From contig NC_030993.1 of assembly GCF_000149955.1 (NCBI RefSeq), forward strand, positions 1,645,048 to 1,709,047: a DNA stretch of 64,000 nucleotides, in the 5' to 3' direction. The translations under genes were made by a program, and so were the position numbers. The notes under the pieces are model-generated. The model was not told the origin of the DNA, ran no database searches, and saw only the letters and a program-made list of their open reading frames with translations. This document shows positions 47,298 to 59,816 of this stretch, piece after piece (the first letter of the stretch is position 1; each line of letters starts with the position of its first letter). This stretch comes from Fusarium oxysporum f. sp. lycopersici 4287 (lineage: Eukaryota > Ascomycota > Sordariomycetes > Hypocreales > Nectriaceae).

Positions 47298-50200
47298 CTA
47301 CCATTCCGGCGCACCGCCGCCACAACCATTCGCTGCCATCATAAGGTCAAGTGGCTTAGTGGTCATCTTCGCACCACCAGTCGGCTTGACATATGGCTTC
47401 TTTCCCCTCAACCCAACAAACTTGATCTTGCTGTCAAGCTTAGCAAGAGGCGCCTCACCGGCCTCGCCCTTCTTGACCATCCACTTCTTTGTGCCCAAGG
47501 CGGCATCAAGCTCCTCCACAGGGGGAAGCTTGAGGTACAACATACCGTCGGCTCGAGCCTCGGTAGGGAATGTGGCGATGGAGAGAGACTCGTCTGTCTT
47601 GCAGGCACCGTTGCCAAGGTCAAAGTTGCGCTTGTGGTGAGGACATGAGACCCAGGGTGAAGCACCATCCTTATCCCCATTCGTCACAGCCTTGTTGGGC
47701 TCTTGGCCGATGAGACCGTCAGAGAGGATAAATGCACGCTTGTGAGGACACATCTGTTGTGTGGCGTAGTAGACGCCCTTGATGCGCCAGATGGCGAGCT
47801 GCGTGTCACCGCGCTTGACAGTGGCGGAGATACCGTTTGGCAACTCGTCAGCACCGTCAAAGTATGAAGATTCGATGATGGGTTCCCAAGAAGTCATGGA
47901 CCACTTGTCCTTGAGACCTGAGAAGTTGTCTGTAGCTGCAGCGTCCGCAGGCCAGAAAGCTGGTCGCTTCTGACCACGGTCATCTTCAAGCTCCATGTTG
48001 CGTGTTGTGTCGTTTGTGTTGGCGAACTGCTTGAACTTGGCAGCGATGGTAGGGCTCTTGATAGCTTCGGCCCACTCGTCGAAGAAGCTGTCAACAAGCT
48101 CTTCCATCTGCGCCTCGAGTGAGGCGTTGATGCCGAGCTTGTCCTCAAGGATGACCTCCTGAAGGTACTTGATACCACCGGGGAGGTTCTCGATCCAGCG
48201 GGCTGTTCGCTGAAGCTTGTCGGCTGTGCGCATGTAGAACATGAGATATCGGTCAAGGATTGTCACAACATCAGCTGGGGGCACATCCTTGGCTAGAAGC
48301 TCGGCATGGCGAGGGTTCGCACCACCGTTACCGCCAACGAAGATGTTCCAGCCCTTCTCAGTGGCAATCAAACCGAAACTGAAATCCATGTTAGCAGACC
48401 GAAGAATTGAAAGATGGGGGCGAAACATACTCTTTGCCTTGAGCTTCAGCACACTCTCGTACACAACCACTCACACCACCCTTGATCTTATGAGGAGCTC
48501 GAATACTCTTGTATCGCTCCTCCAGACGAACGGCCATGCCAACACTGTCACTCAGACCGAATCGACACCATGTAGAACCAACGCAACTCTTGACGGTTCG
48601 CAGAGACTTGGCATAAGCATGGCCAGACTCCATACCACCAGCAACAAGCTGGCCCCAGATGTCGAGAAGGTCCTGCTTCTGGGCACCAAACAAGTCGATA
48701 CGCTGACCACCTGTGATCTTGGTGTAGAGGTTGTACTTCTGGGCAACCTCGCCAATGACCACAAGCTTGTCAGGAGTAATCTCACCACCGGATACACGAG
48801 GGACAACAGAGTAGGTACCGTCTCGCTGGATGTTACCCAAGAAGCGATCATTGGTCTCCTGGAGACCGTGAGTGGTCTTGTCCATGACGTGTCTGTTCCA
48901 CAGTGAAGCCATGATGCTTGCTACCACAGGCTTGCATAGCTCACAGCCAAGAGCCTCCTTGTCGTTTCCAGCCTCGCGCATCACTTCACCCATGTTCTTG
49001 AGGCGCTTGACCATGATGATGTTGAACAGGTCAGCGCGAGAGTGGTTGAAGTGCGAGCACACGTAGTTGGTGACCTCCTGGCCCATAGATGCCATTGTCT
49101 TGTTGAAGATGGTGGTGATGAGCGGAACACAACCTCCACAGCCGGTGCCGGCCTTTGTGCACTTCTTGATGCTGGCAACATCCTTGCAAGTGCCATCCTT
49201 GACAACCTTGACGATGTCGCCCTTTGTGACGTTATGACACGAGCACACCTGAGCATCATCGTCGAGATCATCAGTATCCTCGCCACCATCCTTTTTGGCA
49301 CCGAGAATAAGCTCGCTGGGAGAAATCTCAAGCTCCTTCTGCGCCTTGACCATTGGTAGAAGCTTGACGTAGTCACAGACATCGCCAATCATCATACCAC
49401 CAAGAAGGTACTTTCCATCCTTAGTAAATATGTACTTCTTGTACACATTCGAGAAAGGGTCTTTGTATGTAAGAGCTTGTACAGCTTTGGGCTCTTTAGC
49501 GTCGCCATTGACGAGTGTCCTGGCGTACTTGGGAGGAAGCGTCACGGGACCATCGCGGTCGGCGAAGCAATCACCGAAACTAGCGACGTTGACTCCGAGG
49601 AGCTTGAGTTTTGTGCTCATGTCGGGAGTCTTGAAGGTCTGAGGGCTGTGGAGCTTGGCTTGTGTGAGGTTGAAAGCGACGACTTCGGCCATGGCTACAC
49701 CAGGAGCGATAAGACCGTAAGCCATACCACGCCAGCTGGCGCACTCTCCAATGGCGTAGATATCGGGCATACTCGTTCTCAAGTCATCGTTGACGACGAT
49801 ACCACCGCGCTGTCCAACTTCGAGGTTGGCGCTTCTGGCGAGGTCATCTCTCGGCTTGACACCAACAGCAAAGCACAGTGTTGAGCAGCTGATCTCTGAG
49901 CCATCATCAAAGATAACTCCAGTGAGGTTGTTGTTCTCGTCAGTCTTCATGCTCGACACGCCCTTGCCGAGATTGAGGTTCACGCCAAGCTGCGAGACCT
50001 GATCCGCTACCATCTTGCCACCAGTCTCGTCGATCTGTCTTGTGAGAACCCACTGGGCCTTCTCAATAACATCGACTCTGTTGAAGGTCTCAAGATCAAG
50101 CATGGCCTTTGCGGCCTCAAGACCGAGAAGACCGCCACCAACGACAGCTCCATTGGTGCCCTTCTTGTCGTTGGAGAACTTGATAAGCTTGTTCAAGTCT

Positions 50201-50721
50201 TCGATTGTGCGGTAGACGAAAACACCATTTGCGTCCCAGCCCTTGAGCATACGGGGAAGAATAGCGTCTGAACCGGTGGCGAGGACGAGGATGTCGTAGG
50301 GGTAACTCTCGCCGTTTGCGCATTCGATGATTTTATCCTCGGTGTTGATGTGTGTGGCTTTTGTGTTGATGTGACAGTTTAATGAGCTTCCAGCTTCTGT
50401 GTACTGTAGGTTGTTAGTGCCTGGATTGCAGTTTTGGTTCAGATTGAACGTACCCATTCTGCTGGGTTCATGTATAGTTCTTCGACTTTTCGGTGCTCGA
50501 AGAATGTTGTGAGTCCTACTCGGTTGTAGGCGAGATATGGTTCTTCCCCAACCACTGTGATGGCGTATTCTTTTGATTTGGCGTCATATTTAAGCAGCTT
50601 TTCTCTGTATTATTGTCAGATCACGGCAGGCAAGTAAATAATGTAAATGGGCTTACATGAAAGCAATGCCCACCATGCCCAGGCCAACCACCACCACACG
50701 TTTTTGTGTCGTTGCAGTCAT
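47298..50721 (-). CDS. niiA: assimilatory nitrite reductase [NAD(P)H]
   Basis: Exons 50721-50657, 50604-50454, 50403-48431 and 48378-47298 give 1089 residues, typical of fungal nitrite reductases. The enzyme reduces nitrite to ammonium with six electrons from NAD(P)H. In order: an FAD motif ([13 protein letters not shown]) and NAD(P)H motif ([14 protein letters not shown]) of a disulphide-oxidoreductase module; a BFD-type [2Fe-2S] cluster ([24 protein letters not shown]); the ferredoxin-like and sirohaem/[4Fe-4S] domains with Cys pairs [11 protein letters not shown] and [11 protein letters not shown]; and a C-terminal Rieske-type domain with CPHKR and SCPHHK, as in Aspergillus NiiA and Neurospora NIT-6. 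No nitrate reductase or nitrate transporter lies in the window. A palindromic NirA-like site upstream suggests nitrate induction. Confidence 0.96.
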
Positions 50722-52075
50722 TTTGACAAGTTAATATTAAACAAGTATACTTGGGAGAGGAACCCAAAAGATAGAAGGGATATCATGGCCTCTCATGGTT
50801 ATAAGTGATTCTCAGAGCCTGTTACAAAAAGAGGGTCTTCTGTACCTCAAGACCACAAACTATGGATCCCTCTGATGTTTTCCCCATCTCCCTATCTAGA
50901 ACGTACATCTCCGGGATAGTACAGCTCGTGCTAAGCATTTCCGCCGTTCGTCCATAGAAAGTGAGCGCATTTGCAGCTCTCGGCAGGGCTGATCTTTGAT
51001 AAGGAGACTGCGCACCGTGGCTGAGGGACCAATCAGGGACTGCGCCCGCACGGTAGAGGCGTTTTGGGCTCCGCGGAGAAGCAATATTCTCACCAAGGGG
51101 TCGTACGTCGGAACACACCACGATAGAGCATGATATGAGGTCTTGAGGTGATTCTCACAATCGCATCCGGTTTCTGGCGAAATATTATGTTCCAAGTCAT
51201 AGTTTCACCGTACGGTGAAGTCTTTTGTGGGTTGTTGACTGATCTGAGTCTCGGTGAAGGCTGAAGCCATCTCGAATATCGCCTAGTTCAGTGTAGAATT
51301 GTCACTGCTCTTTCTTGGCCTTCTCTCGAGAACATGTCCTCAGGTCCTGAACAGGGAATGTCATTGTTCTAGACTCGCTCAATCAAAATCCTCACTCAAA
51401 GCCGGATAACAAAATTCCTCGAGCTATTTTTGTGTGTTGTATCGATCGGGAATATTTACTACCTTAGTTCCCATATTCCCTGTATTAACCTTTCTCCTCG
51501 GAGTGAGCCTCCTTATCAATGCCGACATAGATAAGCCTCAATATCAACCTCTTCTGCTTTGCAACACAGCGACTCTAACTGGGCGATACCTACAGTTCCC
51601 CCACAAAGATAACACCACGGCTCAGTGTCACGGAGATTCAATTGTCAAGCATTCTCCACGGAATAGTCAACAAGAATACGCAGTGACTATGGGGGACAAG
51701 TCCGTTATGTGGAGTCTCGGAGAGGAATCCCTGAGGCGAAGTTTGGTGTCGTGTCGTACGAATGGAGATGATCTGATTTACAAACACGAATTCAAACTTT
51801 GTTCTGGTATGTTATTCCAAGCGAAAGGGACTGAAAGAATTTTGTTTACTCCGTAGATCTTCATCGCATGGTTCGATAAGGTAGCAAGGGTTAATCAAGA
51901 ATGGGATACTGAAGTCTGAGGCCTAGAATTGCATTGCATTACCGTAAACGGCTTTGGCCGATGGACCTATCACACGTGTTTAGCCTGACGGGTACCTTAG
52001 CTGTAGAGCCCCTCCCACGTCATCGTCTCAGCCCCTCCAATCCTCAACACCACACAAACATCACCAACCTAGACA
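50722..52075. promoter_or_regulatory. divergent spacer between niiA and VPS25
   Basis: About 1.35 kb. It has a NirA-like palindrome at 51069-51078 and GATA-type sites such as TTGATAAGG near 50995 and AGATAG on the minus strand near 50892, as expected for AreA control of nitrogen genes. A long frame at 51434-51856 starts with GTG and is not called. Confidence 0.55.
51069..51078. promoter_or_regulatory. palindromic NirA-type binding site
   Basis: CTCCGCGGAG reads the same on both strands and contains the Aspergillus NirA consensus CTCCGHGG in each direction, offset by two bases. It lies about 350 bp upstream of the niiA start codon, where the nitrate-specific activator is expected to bind. The assignment is by consensus only. 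Confidence 0.6.
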
Positions 52076-52679
52076 ATGGCGACTACCACCGAATCCTCCT
52101 TCGCATTCCCCCGCGAGTACCATTTCCCCGCCTTCTTCACACGCCAAACTAATCTCACTACACTCCACGCCCAGCGCAACAAATGGTCCGATCTTATCCT
52201 CGCCTACGCGCGACATAACCGTATCTTCCGCCTATCGCTGTCCGAAGCAGCAGATTCAGATCTCTTTGTAAACCGAAAACTCGATCGAAGGCTACAATTT
52301 GATGACATCCGTGATGTGATTTCTTATATGCACACAGATGGGCGTGTAGAATACGTCGGAGGCAAAACAACAGGGGATGTTGTGTTTCTGTATTGGCGAA
52401 AGCCCGAGGAGTGGGCGGAGCTTGTAGAGAACTACGTCGAAGAGACGGGACAGAAGGGCAGTGTTCTTACAGTCTATGAACTTGTCGAGGGAGATGGTAC
52501 AAAAGGAAATGGTAATTTCAGTCAGACCAAACAATATGTTAAAGATCCTATGGCTGATCCTCATAGACATTCACGGCATGGACACTGATGTCCTTCTAAA
52601 AGCTCTGAACATCCTCGTCAAACGAAACAAAGCTCAAATATTCGGCCAGGACGACTCATTAGGCGTCAAATTCTTCTAA
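52076..52679 (+). CDS. vps25: ESCRT-II subunit Vps25
   Basis: Exons 52076-52511 and 52567-52679, with a 55 bp intron, give 182 residues, close to the usual Vps25 length. Two Vps25 copies bind Vps22 and Vps36 to form ESCRT-II, which sorts ubiquitinated membrane proteins into multivesicular endosomes and recruits ESCRT-III. The N-terminal winged helix carries the family start FAFPREYHFPAFFTRQTNLTT with the PPXY-like interface region, then WSDLILAYARHNRIFRLS. The second winged helix ends in GMDTDVLLKALNILVKRNKAQIFG, the ESCRT-III-contacting part, and DDSLGVKFF. The intron splits an Asp codon just before IHGMD; reading through it ends in a stop after HSRHGH. Confidence 0.92.
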
Positions 52680-52827
52680 GCACCGAAACATACATACTCA
52701 TCTCTACATAAGGCACATGCGACTTTTCATCACAGTACGCGCACCAATATGAACCGACTACGGACTCCAACATCGGCAGCGATGTTAAACCATCCTGAAC
52801 GCCATCAAGCAACAGCCAGAGAAAGGG

Positions 52828-55528
52828 CTACTGCGAATTTCCGTAAAAGTTCTCCGCCAGAAACTTGTCATCAAACCGCACCTGTTGAGCCATTGCGACA
52901 TCGAGCAGCCAGTCAGGTGCAACAATACGAGGCTCCATGTTGCCGTTGTACGCCATATCACGGAATTTCTCCCAAAGCGGCCTCTCGTCGGGACGTCCGC
53001 TACTTAATAGGTAGACTGGCTCGGGTGGCGCATTACCCTCCTCCTCTGCCGTTGTTGGTCGGATCGTCGTCCCGCTCCGAGCCCGGTAGATCTTGAAGAT
53101 CGCCCCGTTGGCCTCGGCGATCGCTTTGTAGCTCTCCGCACCATTGCGGATCTTTTCCGTGCAATAGATGGGAACACCAACAAGAAGTTTGCCTCTATTT
53201 GCCTTGGCACGAGCGACTGATGTCTCAAGGACCATGTTGTGCCTTTTCTCGGCCGCATTGTCTTTGAGGATGAAATCCTCAACGTCGAGAAGGGTACCCT
53301 TGTCCAAAGACTGGTCAATGAAAGTTGATGAGATCACTGTTGGGCCGCGTGCAAGCGCGCATAGGAATTTGACAGTGCGGACAACACTAGGGGCTGCCAG
53401 ATAGTCGCACGGTTGACCCTCTTGAACGATCTGTATCCCCATGTCCCGGAGTTTTCTCTGTCATTTGGTTAGAATAGATTCAAACAAATGGCTCGCGCTT
53501 ACGTACTCGATCTTGATCTTCCTTGTTCTTGTCTCCAACCCAGCGAGTGAATCCAGTCAAGACGACACGCATCTGAATGTCTGGAAGTGACTGCTTGGTC
53601 TTTTTGGTCGGTCGCTTCGCTAACGCGTCAGCATCTTCATCTTCAGGCTTCTCATCTTGTTTGGTTTTGCTGTTAGTCTTTTCGGCCTGGTCGGCTGCTC
53701 GTTTTCCACCCCAGATTGCATTGCCTCCCTTGGCATGTCTCTTCTTCTCCTTTTCATAAAGCGCGATATCGTCGCTCAGGCCATGCAGACGTTCTTGAGC
53801 TTTCGCTTTGGCGCTACGGCTTCCTGTAGAAGCCACCGACGGTGTCTCGTTCTCCTTCCCAGTACGACGTGGACGAATTGGTGTTGCATCTCCGATGGTC
53901 CTCGTCTTCTTTGCAGACTTCTCGCTCTCTCCTCTATTAGAGTCTTCCATCTCAACGTCCTCATTGCCAACCTGACCAACAACAACACCCTCTGCTGGCC
54001 CTCGTGAATATGCGTTATCCTCTGCAGCTTCCAGGATTGCTCGCTTCCTCTTGGCTCGCGGCGATAGCTTGTCCTGCCCCCCGGGGTAGTACTTTTCGCG
54101 CAACTTTGGTTCATCAAAGAACGTTTGCCCGATTATCTCGCCCAGGTTAGTGCGCGGAGGGAAATGATTATACTTCTTAATGTTGATGGGCCTAATTTCG
54201 CACTTGGCATAGCTTTCCTCAATCCAGAGATGGTTGATAACGGCAATCCCCCATTCAGGAGCAGCCTTGCATTTCTCGCTCGAGTCTCTAGCAGTGATTA
54301 AATGCGTGTTCTCAGCTCTCATCGTTCTGGTGAACTCGGCTCCAGAAGCCTTGATCAGGTTCTCCAGGTAAATTCGTGCTTCACCACCGTAATTTGATAC
54401 TGTAATGCGTAGACCCTTGAATCCTTCTATACCATCCTTGGGGATCGGATAGTGTAGCAATCGACGAAGGGGCGATGTCCACTCGTTATGAACGATAAGC
54501 CAGTAAAGCCAGGCCAGATTTCCAACTTCTTTGCACGACTGCGCAGCTTGGACATATTGCGGACCATCGCGATATTGGCAGATGAGCATGTCACAATCCT
54601 CGACCTTATCCACGAGCCTTCCGCCTCCTCTGACGATGATTTCCTTGACCACCTTTGACAGTCGATCGGTTATAGTTAGATCCCCGGATAGCAGTACATT
54701 TCGGTCTTGGAAGACAGTGGCCGGTGGGCGTACAATCTCCCCATCAGAAGGTAAGGGTAAAGGCAGATAATTCGGTGTCGGCGATGTCGCACCCGCGAGG
54801 TTTTCGTTGGAGGGAATTTTGAGATCGTCCGCGGAAGTCTTCTTAAGAATTTCGGGATCGGGTAGTAGATAGGGACCTTCGTCGATACGTTTCCCAAGTT
54901 TGAAACAATCATCGAACCTGGAGATTGTCAACGACCAGCATTATAAGCCATTTGTGCAAGACTTACCAGTGTGGCAGCACAACTTTGCCTTTCCATCCCT
55001 TTTGTAGAGCAACTTGGACCTTGGGATGATCCATCGATAGGGCGCAAATATGTGTGGTCAATTTAGACGCATCTTTTGTTTCTTGTCCACCCAAAGCCAT
55101 TGTAGCACCAGCAATACTCTCCTTGTCGGTCTCTGGTAGATCCGCGCAAGTCACCACCACCTCGGAAAAGATCATTCTCGGATCAGGCGAAAAAGGTCTA
55201 ATTTGAGCCTGTTTCCTGCGAGCTATTGAGAAGGTGATCCATTGAGTCGTCACTACAGGGATCATATGGGCCTGTGCCTCAGTGAACTGGGGGAAATCGA
55301 TCGTGTTGGAGATGATGTGGGTGACCTTCTCGATCGGTAATGAGCCGTCGCGTCGAGGTTCGCATATTTCTGCACCATTTTCTTCTAAGATTGTTGATAG
55401 CTAGGAGTTGTCAGTATTGATAATTGAGCTTGGCAGCTTCAGCATACCTCTCCGACCAGTTTAGGGGTCAGTAAATTGCTGGCGACGAACGCGATGGCGC
55501 ATTCAGCAAATGTGTCGGTGGTGGCCAT
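52828..55528 (-). CDS. multi-BRCT DNA-damage protein (Rtt107/Brc1 homologue)
   Basis: Exons 55528-55448, 55400-54967, 54917-53507 and 53457-52828 give 851 residues. Four BRCT repeats occupy the N-terminal half: FVASNLLTPKLVGE region; FSEVVVTCADLPETDKE; NVLLSGDLTITDRLSKVV; and GLRITVSNYGGEARIYLENLI, each with the conserved Trp of the last helix (for example NHLWIEESYAKC). A basic, disordered stretch with Lys/Arg clusters follows, then a C-terminal BRCT pair (RVVLTGFTRWVGDKNKE and RGKLLVGVPIYCTEKI), the part that binds phosphorylated H2A in yeast Rtt107 and fission yeast Brc1. The diagnostic block NIKKYNHFPPRTNLGEIIGQTFFDE-like sequence after BRCT4 supports this family. The role is a scaffold for replication-fork repair with Smc5/6 and Slx4. 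The phase-0 third intron sits just before RKLRDMG. Confidence 0.88.
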
Positions 55529-56137
55529 GTCGCGTGTTCAGGGCAAAAGGATAGGATGAAAGAGAACAAAATAATCGAACAACACCGTGGTTATGACATT
55601 AAGTCAAAAAATTAATCTAAGCTCAAGAGATCAACAGCTGCGGGAAGATATTAGGTTGGTGTAGAAGATACCGTGGGGTGCCTAGAAACTATGTGAAGCT
55701 GCAGACGCGCCGGCCACTCAACGCGAGAGTTTGACGCGTGCACGTGACCATCAAGTCCACCTAAATGGCCTTATGAGTGGAGCGGGCACCAACCTTCAGT
55801 TGGTGAAGGCGGTACCGCGCAGTCAGTGATGAAGGTGGTACCAAACACCAGCATAAGAAAATTCAGTTATTGCGATAGCAGATCTTTTGATATGACTATT
55901 ATTCAAGACTGGAGAATCAAATTTTGGGGCCTAAGGTTATCATGAGCAGTTCCCAGGGACACGTGTGTCTAAGGGCTGTATTAATATAGTATCGACATCT
56001 CCGTCCCAAGTTTATCATCCGAATATATTCTCCATAAGAAATCATCCAAAGATATTTTCATCTCAAAAACCAAAACGCCCAACACCGATGCAATGCTATA
56101 ACGTGACATTAAGATGGCGTATACTTGTTCCTTTTCT
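55529..56137. other. spacer upstream of the BRCT gene
   Basis: About 0.6 kb between the BRCT gene start and the hexokinase gene end. It has an imperfect direct repeat around GGTGGTACC-like sequence near 55807-55842. No gene seen. Confidence 0.45.
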
Positions 56138-57881
56138 TTAGCCAACCACGCCCAATGGCCCCTCTACGACCTCCAAAGAGGCCAAGGCCACTGCTGCTCC
56201 CATCAGGGAGCTCTCCTTTGCTGACACAAGCTTGATTGTTCTGTTTCCAGACTTTTTCATCTTGTCAGCCGCTACCAAGTCATTTAGATACGACTGACAA
56301 CTATCAAGATAGCCAGGGTAGCTCTCAATAACGCCGCCGTTGTAGGCTACTGTCGTCTCAGCCAGGTCACGGTCTGCTTCGGCGCTGTCTCGCTCAGATG
56401 ATTCGGGTGATAGTGTGGACACGAACTTGTTCTGGCTGTCGATGCGCAAGTTCCAGAAAGCGTGTACGCCAGCAGCAACAAGCGCACTTGAGCGCCTGGA
56501 GATTAGACCGGCTAGTTGCTTGAGGAATGATAGATCAGCACCTGTGGGGGGTTGGCTCGATGGGTGGCGAGAGGAAAATTGCTTGCGTGCCTCTTCGGCA
56601 TCAGAGCTTGTATCCCTATGATCGTTAGCATGCTGAAGCTGGACAATCTTGAGTCTAAAACTCACCTCTCAATGATAGAAAGTGTCTCGGTTGAGAACGA
56701 GTAAGGTTTCTCCAGGGACACAGGAACAACACCTCCAAAAACCCCAGTCGACTCAATCGCCTCAACAAGTGCCAATCTGCAAATCTCGCCCAGATACATG
56801 CCGCTGACCATGTGCTCTAGAGGCTGAAACTCAGGTCGGGAGTGATTCATCAATAATTGCCGGTCCCATCTTGTCAAGGGCAAGATATCACGTCCCATCA
56901 TGCTGATCTCGCTGTTGATGATGACATGTGTCGCTTTCTCGAACCATTGGGGAGGACGCTCGCCAAATTTGACACGTCCGATGGCGGATACAGGAAGATA
57001 GGCAGCGAGGTTGACGCCAGTACCAAGGATGAGACCGAATCTCGTTGTGGGGTGGTTATACGACTCCGATAGTAAGCATGCACTAGAGTCGTTGACAATA
57101 GCTCGAAGTTCTACGTTGAGACCGCGGTTCAAGCAGGCTGTTCGTACGATCTCTCCAAGATCTTGACCCAACAACCCGTTGCACGCAGCGAAGCCCTTGC
57201 CCATCCCTTGCAACTTGCCACCTGCCAGTGATGTTTGTCTAACAAATATTAGCTCTGGACGAAAGGGCGTGTGGAATAAGCATACTCAATGGGAAAACTC
57301 CATGCCATCGACATAGGCAAAGGTCCATCAGATCTATCTTGCTGCTCTAGCTCTGCTGATAGAGTCTCTAGTATTTTCTCGGCCATCCAGTCGAAGAACA
57401 ACATGCCTTCTAGGGCTTTGATCTCGGGTGTGATGTGGAAGTTTCTCATGCTCACAATCCTGCTCTCCTCGCCAATATTGGACACGCGACCACACAGTTC
57501 CACCAATGCTACTCTGAGGGTCGAACCACCAACATCCAATGCCACAAAGCGGCCGACCTCTGTACCTCTTGGCAGCTGATGACTGTATGACGGCAGCATA
57601 CACTCCATATCAGTTTCTAGTCGCTCTAGGAGTTGTTTTCGTAGGTTGTTAGATAGTTCTTGCAGGCCATCTTGACTGACAGGGTCGAGGAAGAGAGCCT
57701 CTGCCTCTTTGAGGAAGTCTTGGGCAGATTTGCATGGCGTATTAGCGAATCGCGTCTTTGTGTTTGTCTCAAGCCCCAGAGAGCTGCCCCAGTAAGCCAA
57801 GAGTGACTGAACCAGTGATTTCCCCCGAAGGAGGCTCTTGATGATGGCAGCCAAGAGTGTCTTTTGAAAAGTCGCTGGCAT
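56138..57881 (-). CDS. divergent hexokinase-family protein, probable GlcNAc kinase (Hxk3-like)
   Basis: Exons 57881-57286, 57238-56666 and 56615-56138 give 548 residues. The N-terminus (1-35) is hydrophobic and basic and may contact a membrane. The actin-like ATPase fold is complete but its motifs are altered: phosphate loop LDVGGSTLRV (residues 115-124, usually LGGTNFRV), sugar loop SFPIE, GMGKGF, catalytic-Asp motif IVNDSSACLL (D249, usually NDTVGTL), GTGVNLAAY, and a Glu in INSEIS (E309). The key Asp and Glu remain, so activity is possible. Its neighbours, a glucosamine-6-phosphate deaminase and an Ndt80-like factor, match the Trichoderma N-acetylglucosamine cluster, where HXK3 is the N-acetylglucosamine kinase. 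The alternative is a non-catalytic regulator like Aspergillus XprF or HxkC. Confidence 0.8.
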
Positions 57882-59816
57882 GATGGTAACGAGTGATTAT
57901 GGAAAATAGAAACGAAAGGGGAAAAGGAAGAAGGTTTGAGTCATGGACACGGCAGAATGTAAATAGTCCAAGAGAATGCGAAAAGAAGAGGTTGAAGCAA
58001 CCGCCTTCGAAGGAATAGATGGGATGGGGTGAGGGTGAGAATCTTACGCCCCGATGGATGGACCAACTACTACTGCTACTAGCAGGTGGAGGGTGTCTGA
58101 TGGACAGGCACAGGTTCCTGGATAGGTAGCTCAGACGAGGGGAGATCTGAAGGAAACAACACGAAGATGGAGATGGGCCACCTCTGATGGGACATGCCAG
58201 GAGTTGACGGGGTCAAAGCATGAGAAGGGACGGGTAGAGCGGAGCAGACGACAACAGAGTCCCACAGAGAAGAAGCAGAAAAAGAGTCGACGTTGCAAGG
58301 GGGAGTCGGTCTGGTCGAATTCAGTTCAGTGCAGTGCAGTGCAGTTCACGCTGTGTCATGGAAGTAGAGGGAGAGCAAGAAGAGTAGGTGTAGGTAAGTG
58401 GTAATTGGTAGTAGTAATGTATCATATCGCCTCCAATTCGTCCATGAGATCAAAATCAACGTCGCACAGCGAAAGCGCCCGCTCACGCGCACGCTCTCTC
58501 ACAGGCGACACGCGACAACCGCCACAGCGCTGCGAGCCAGCAAATTAGTGAGCAGAAGCGCCTGTAGCTGTAATTGTCATTGTGGCCTTTGACCTCTCTG
58601 TGGCCTTTGACCTCTCTGTGGCCTTGGAGATTGTTGGGTCAGACGGGGTCGAGGATCGTAGCCAGATGTGGAGGAGTTAGTTGTAACGTAACGTTGCGTG
58701 TGAGTGTGAGTGCCCCGTGAGAAAGTGGATGGTTTTTTATTAGTGAGTGACATGGGCCCCGTCACGTTTTAATTGTTAGTGCACCGCTACTACTATTGGA
58801 GACCAAGAGGAGGCTTATTTGTGGTCGTCTCAACAATCTCCATTAGTTCAGAGGGTTCATCTGATTTTACATGTTACTTCAAACTTGTCCTTGTTACACA
58901 GACATCGCCAAGGAACGTAATTTGAAACAATCTGCCCTTCTTCGGCGCGTCTACCACTAACTATCCTGGACCCCTGCATTGAAGTGACCTTGCCATGAAC
59001 ATGAACAAGAACAAGAACAAAACCCTGGAACCAATCCTGTCATCAACTAGTGCGCTTACACGGCTTCAATTCTTGATCATCTTGAGGGTGGTGGCCTCGG
59101 TTTCAATGCTGAGGCGGAGACTTCACGTAACGACAAAGTTTCAGAAGTATCCAATACGAGCAAAAGAACTCTATCATGCTTCCACCTCCCATAAAGAGAA
59201 ATCGGGATTCCGAGACCTATGTACCATGGATCTGATAACATCCCTCCAACGCTACCTTACATCGGAGCTAATGCCGGCTACTGTATATCACTGACTATAT
59301 CCGTCTTTGCCCCGTAGAAACAAGGAAGCTTGGCTTTGGCCAATGGAAGCAGAAGCAACCTTGACAACACTACCTACCTTACCTATCATGAGCAATACAG
59401 TGCGGCTTTTCAAACAGTGTCAAACTTCATAGTAAACGTTTCATTCCCTCCACCATGAATCACTGCACCTATCGTGACTTGCTATCCAACCTTACATTGC
59501 CCACTGACCGAGGTCGCCCTCCCCACGCTGCATCATGAATGGCAGTGGGAGAGCGAAAAGGAAAGTGGCGTCCTTATCTAGTGGCTTCTATCATGATGCA
59601 ACGGGTCCCCATGGATGGCAAGTGACTCTCTCTTGGTAGTGACTTGTACGCCTTTGATAAGTTCTCTTCATAAGCAACTGACTCCTCGAAAGTGTAATCA
59701 TATTTCTTCAAACCCCAACACACTCAAGAACTCCTACCAAAAGTACATTACTTGATAACTTCATTTCTAAGCCCAACACTTATAACATCACCCACTACCA
59801 ATAACACAACCACATC
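57882..59816. promoter_or_regulatory. divergent spacer between hexokinase and deaminase genes
   Basis: About 1.9 kb between two divergently transcribed genes of the presumed N-acetylglucosamine pathway. It contains an 18-bp tandem repeat (58581-58625) and a GTGCA/GCAGT short repeat near 58326-58345. No coding frame is supportable. It is a candidate location for shared regulatory sites. Confidence 0.5.
58581..58625. repeat. 18-bp tandem repeat, 2.5 copies
   Basis: TGTGGCCTTTGACCTCTC is repeated exactly at 58581-58598 and 58599-58616, followed by half a copy (TGTGGCCTT). It lies in the divergent spacer of the hexokinase and deaminase genes. Confidence 0.85.

Noticed and set aside
51434..51856. 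140-codon plus-strand frame with a hydrophobic start in the niiA/VPS25 spacer
   Set aside because: Starts with GTG, no ATG upstream in frame, and resembles nothing; probably promoter DNA.
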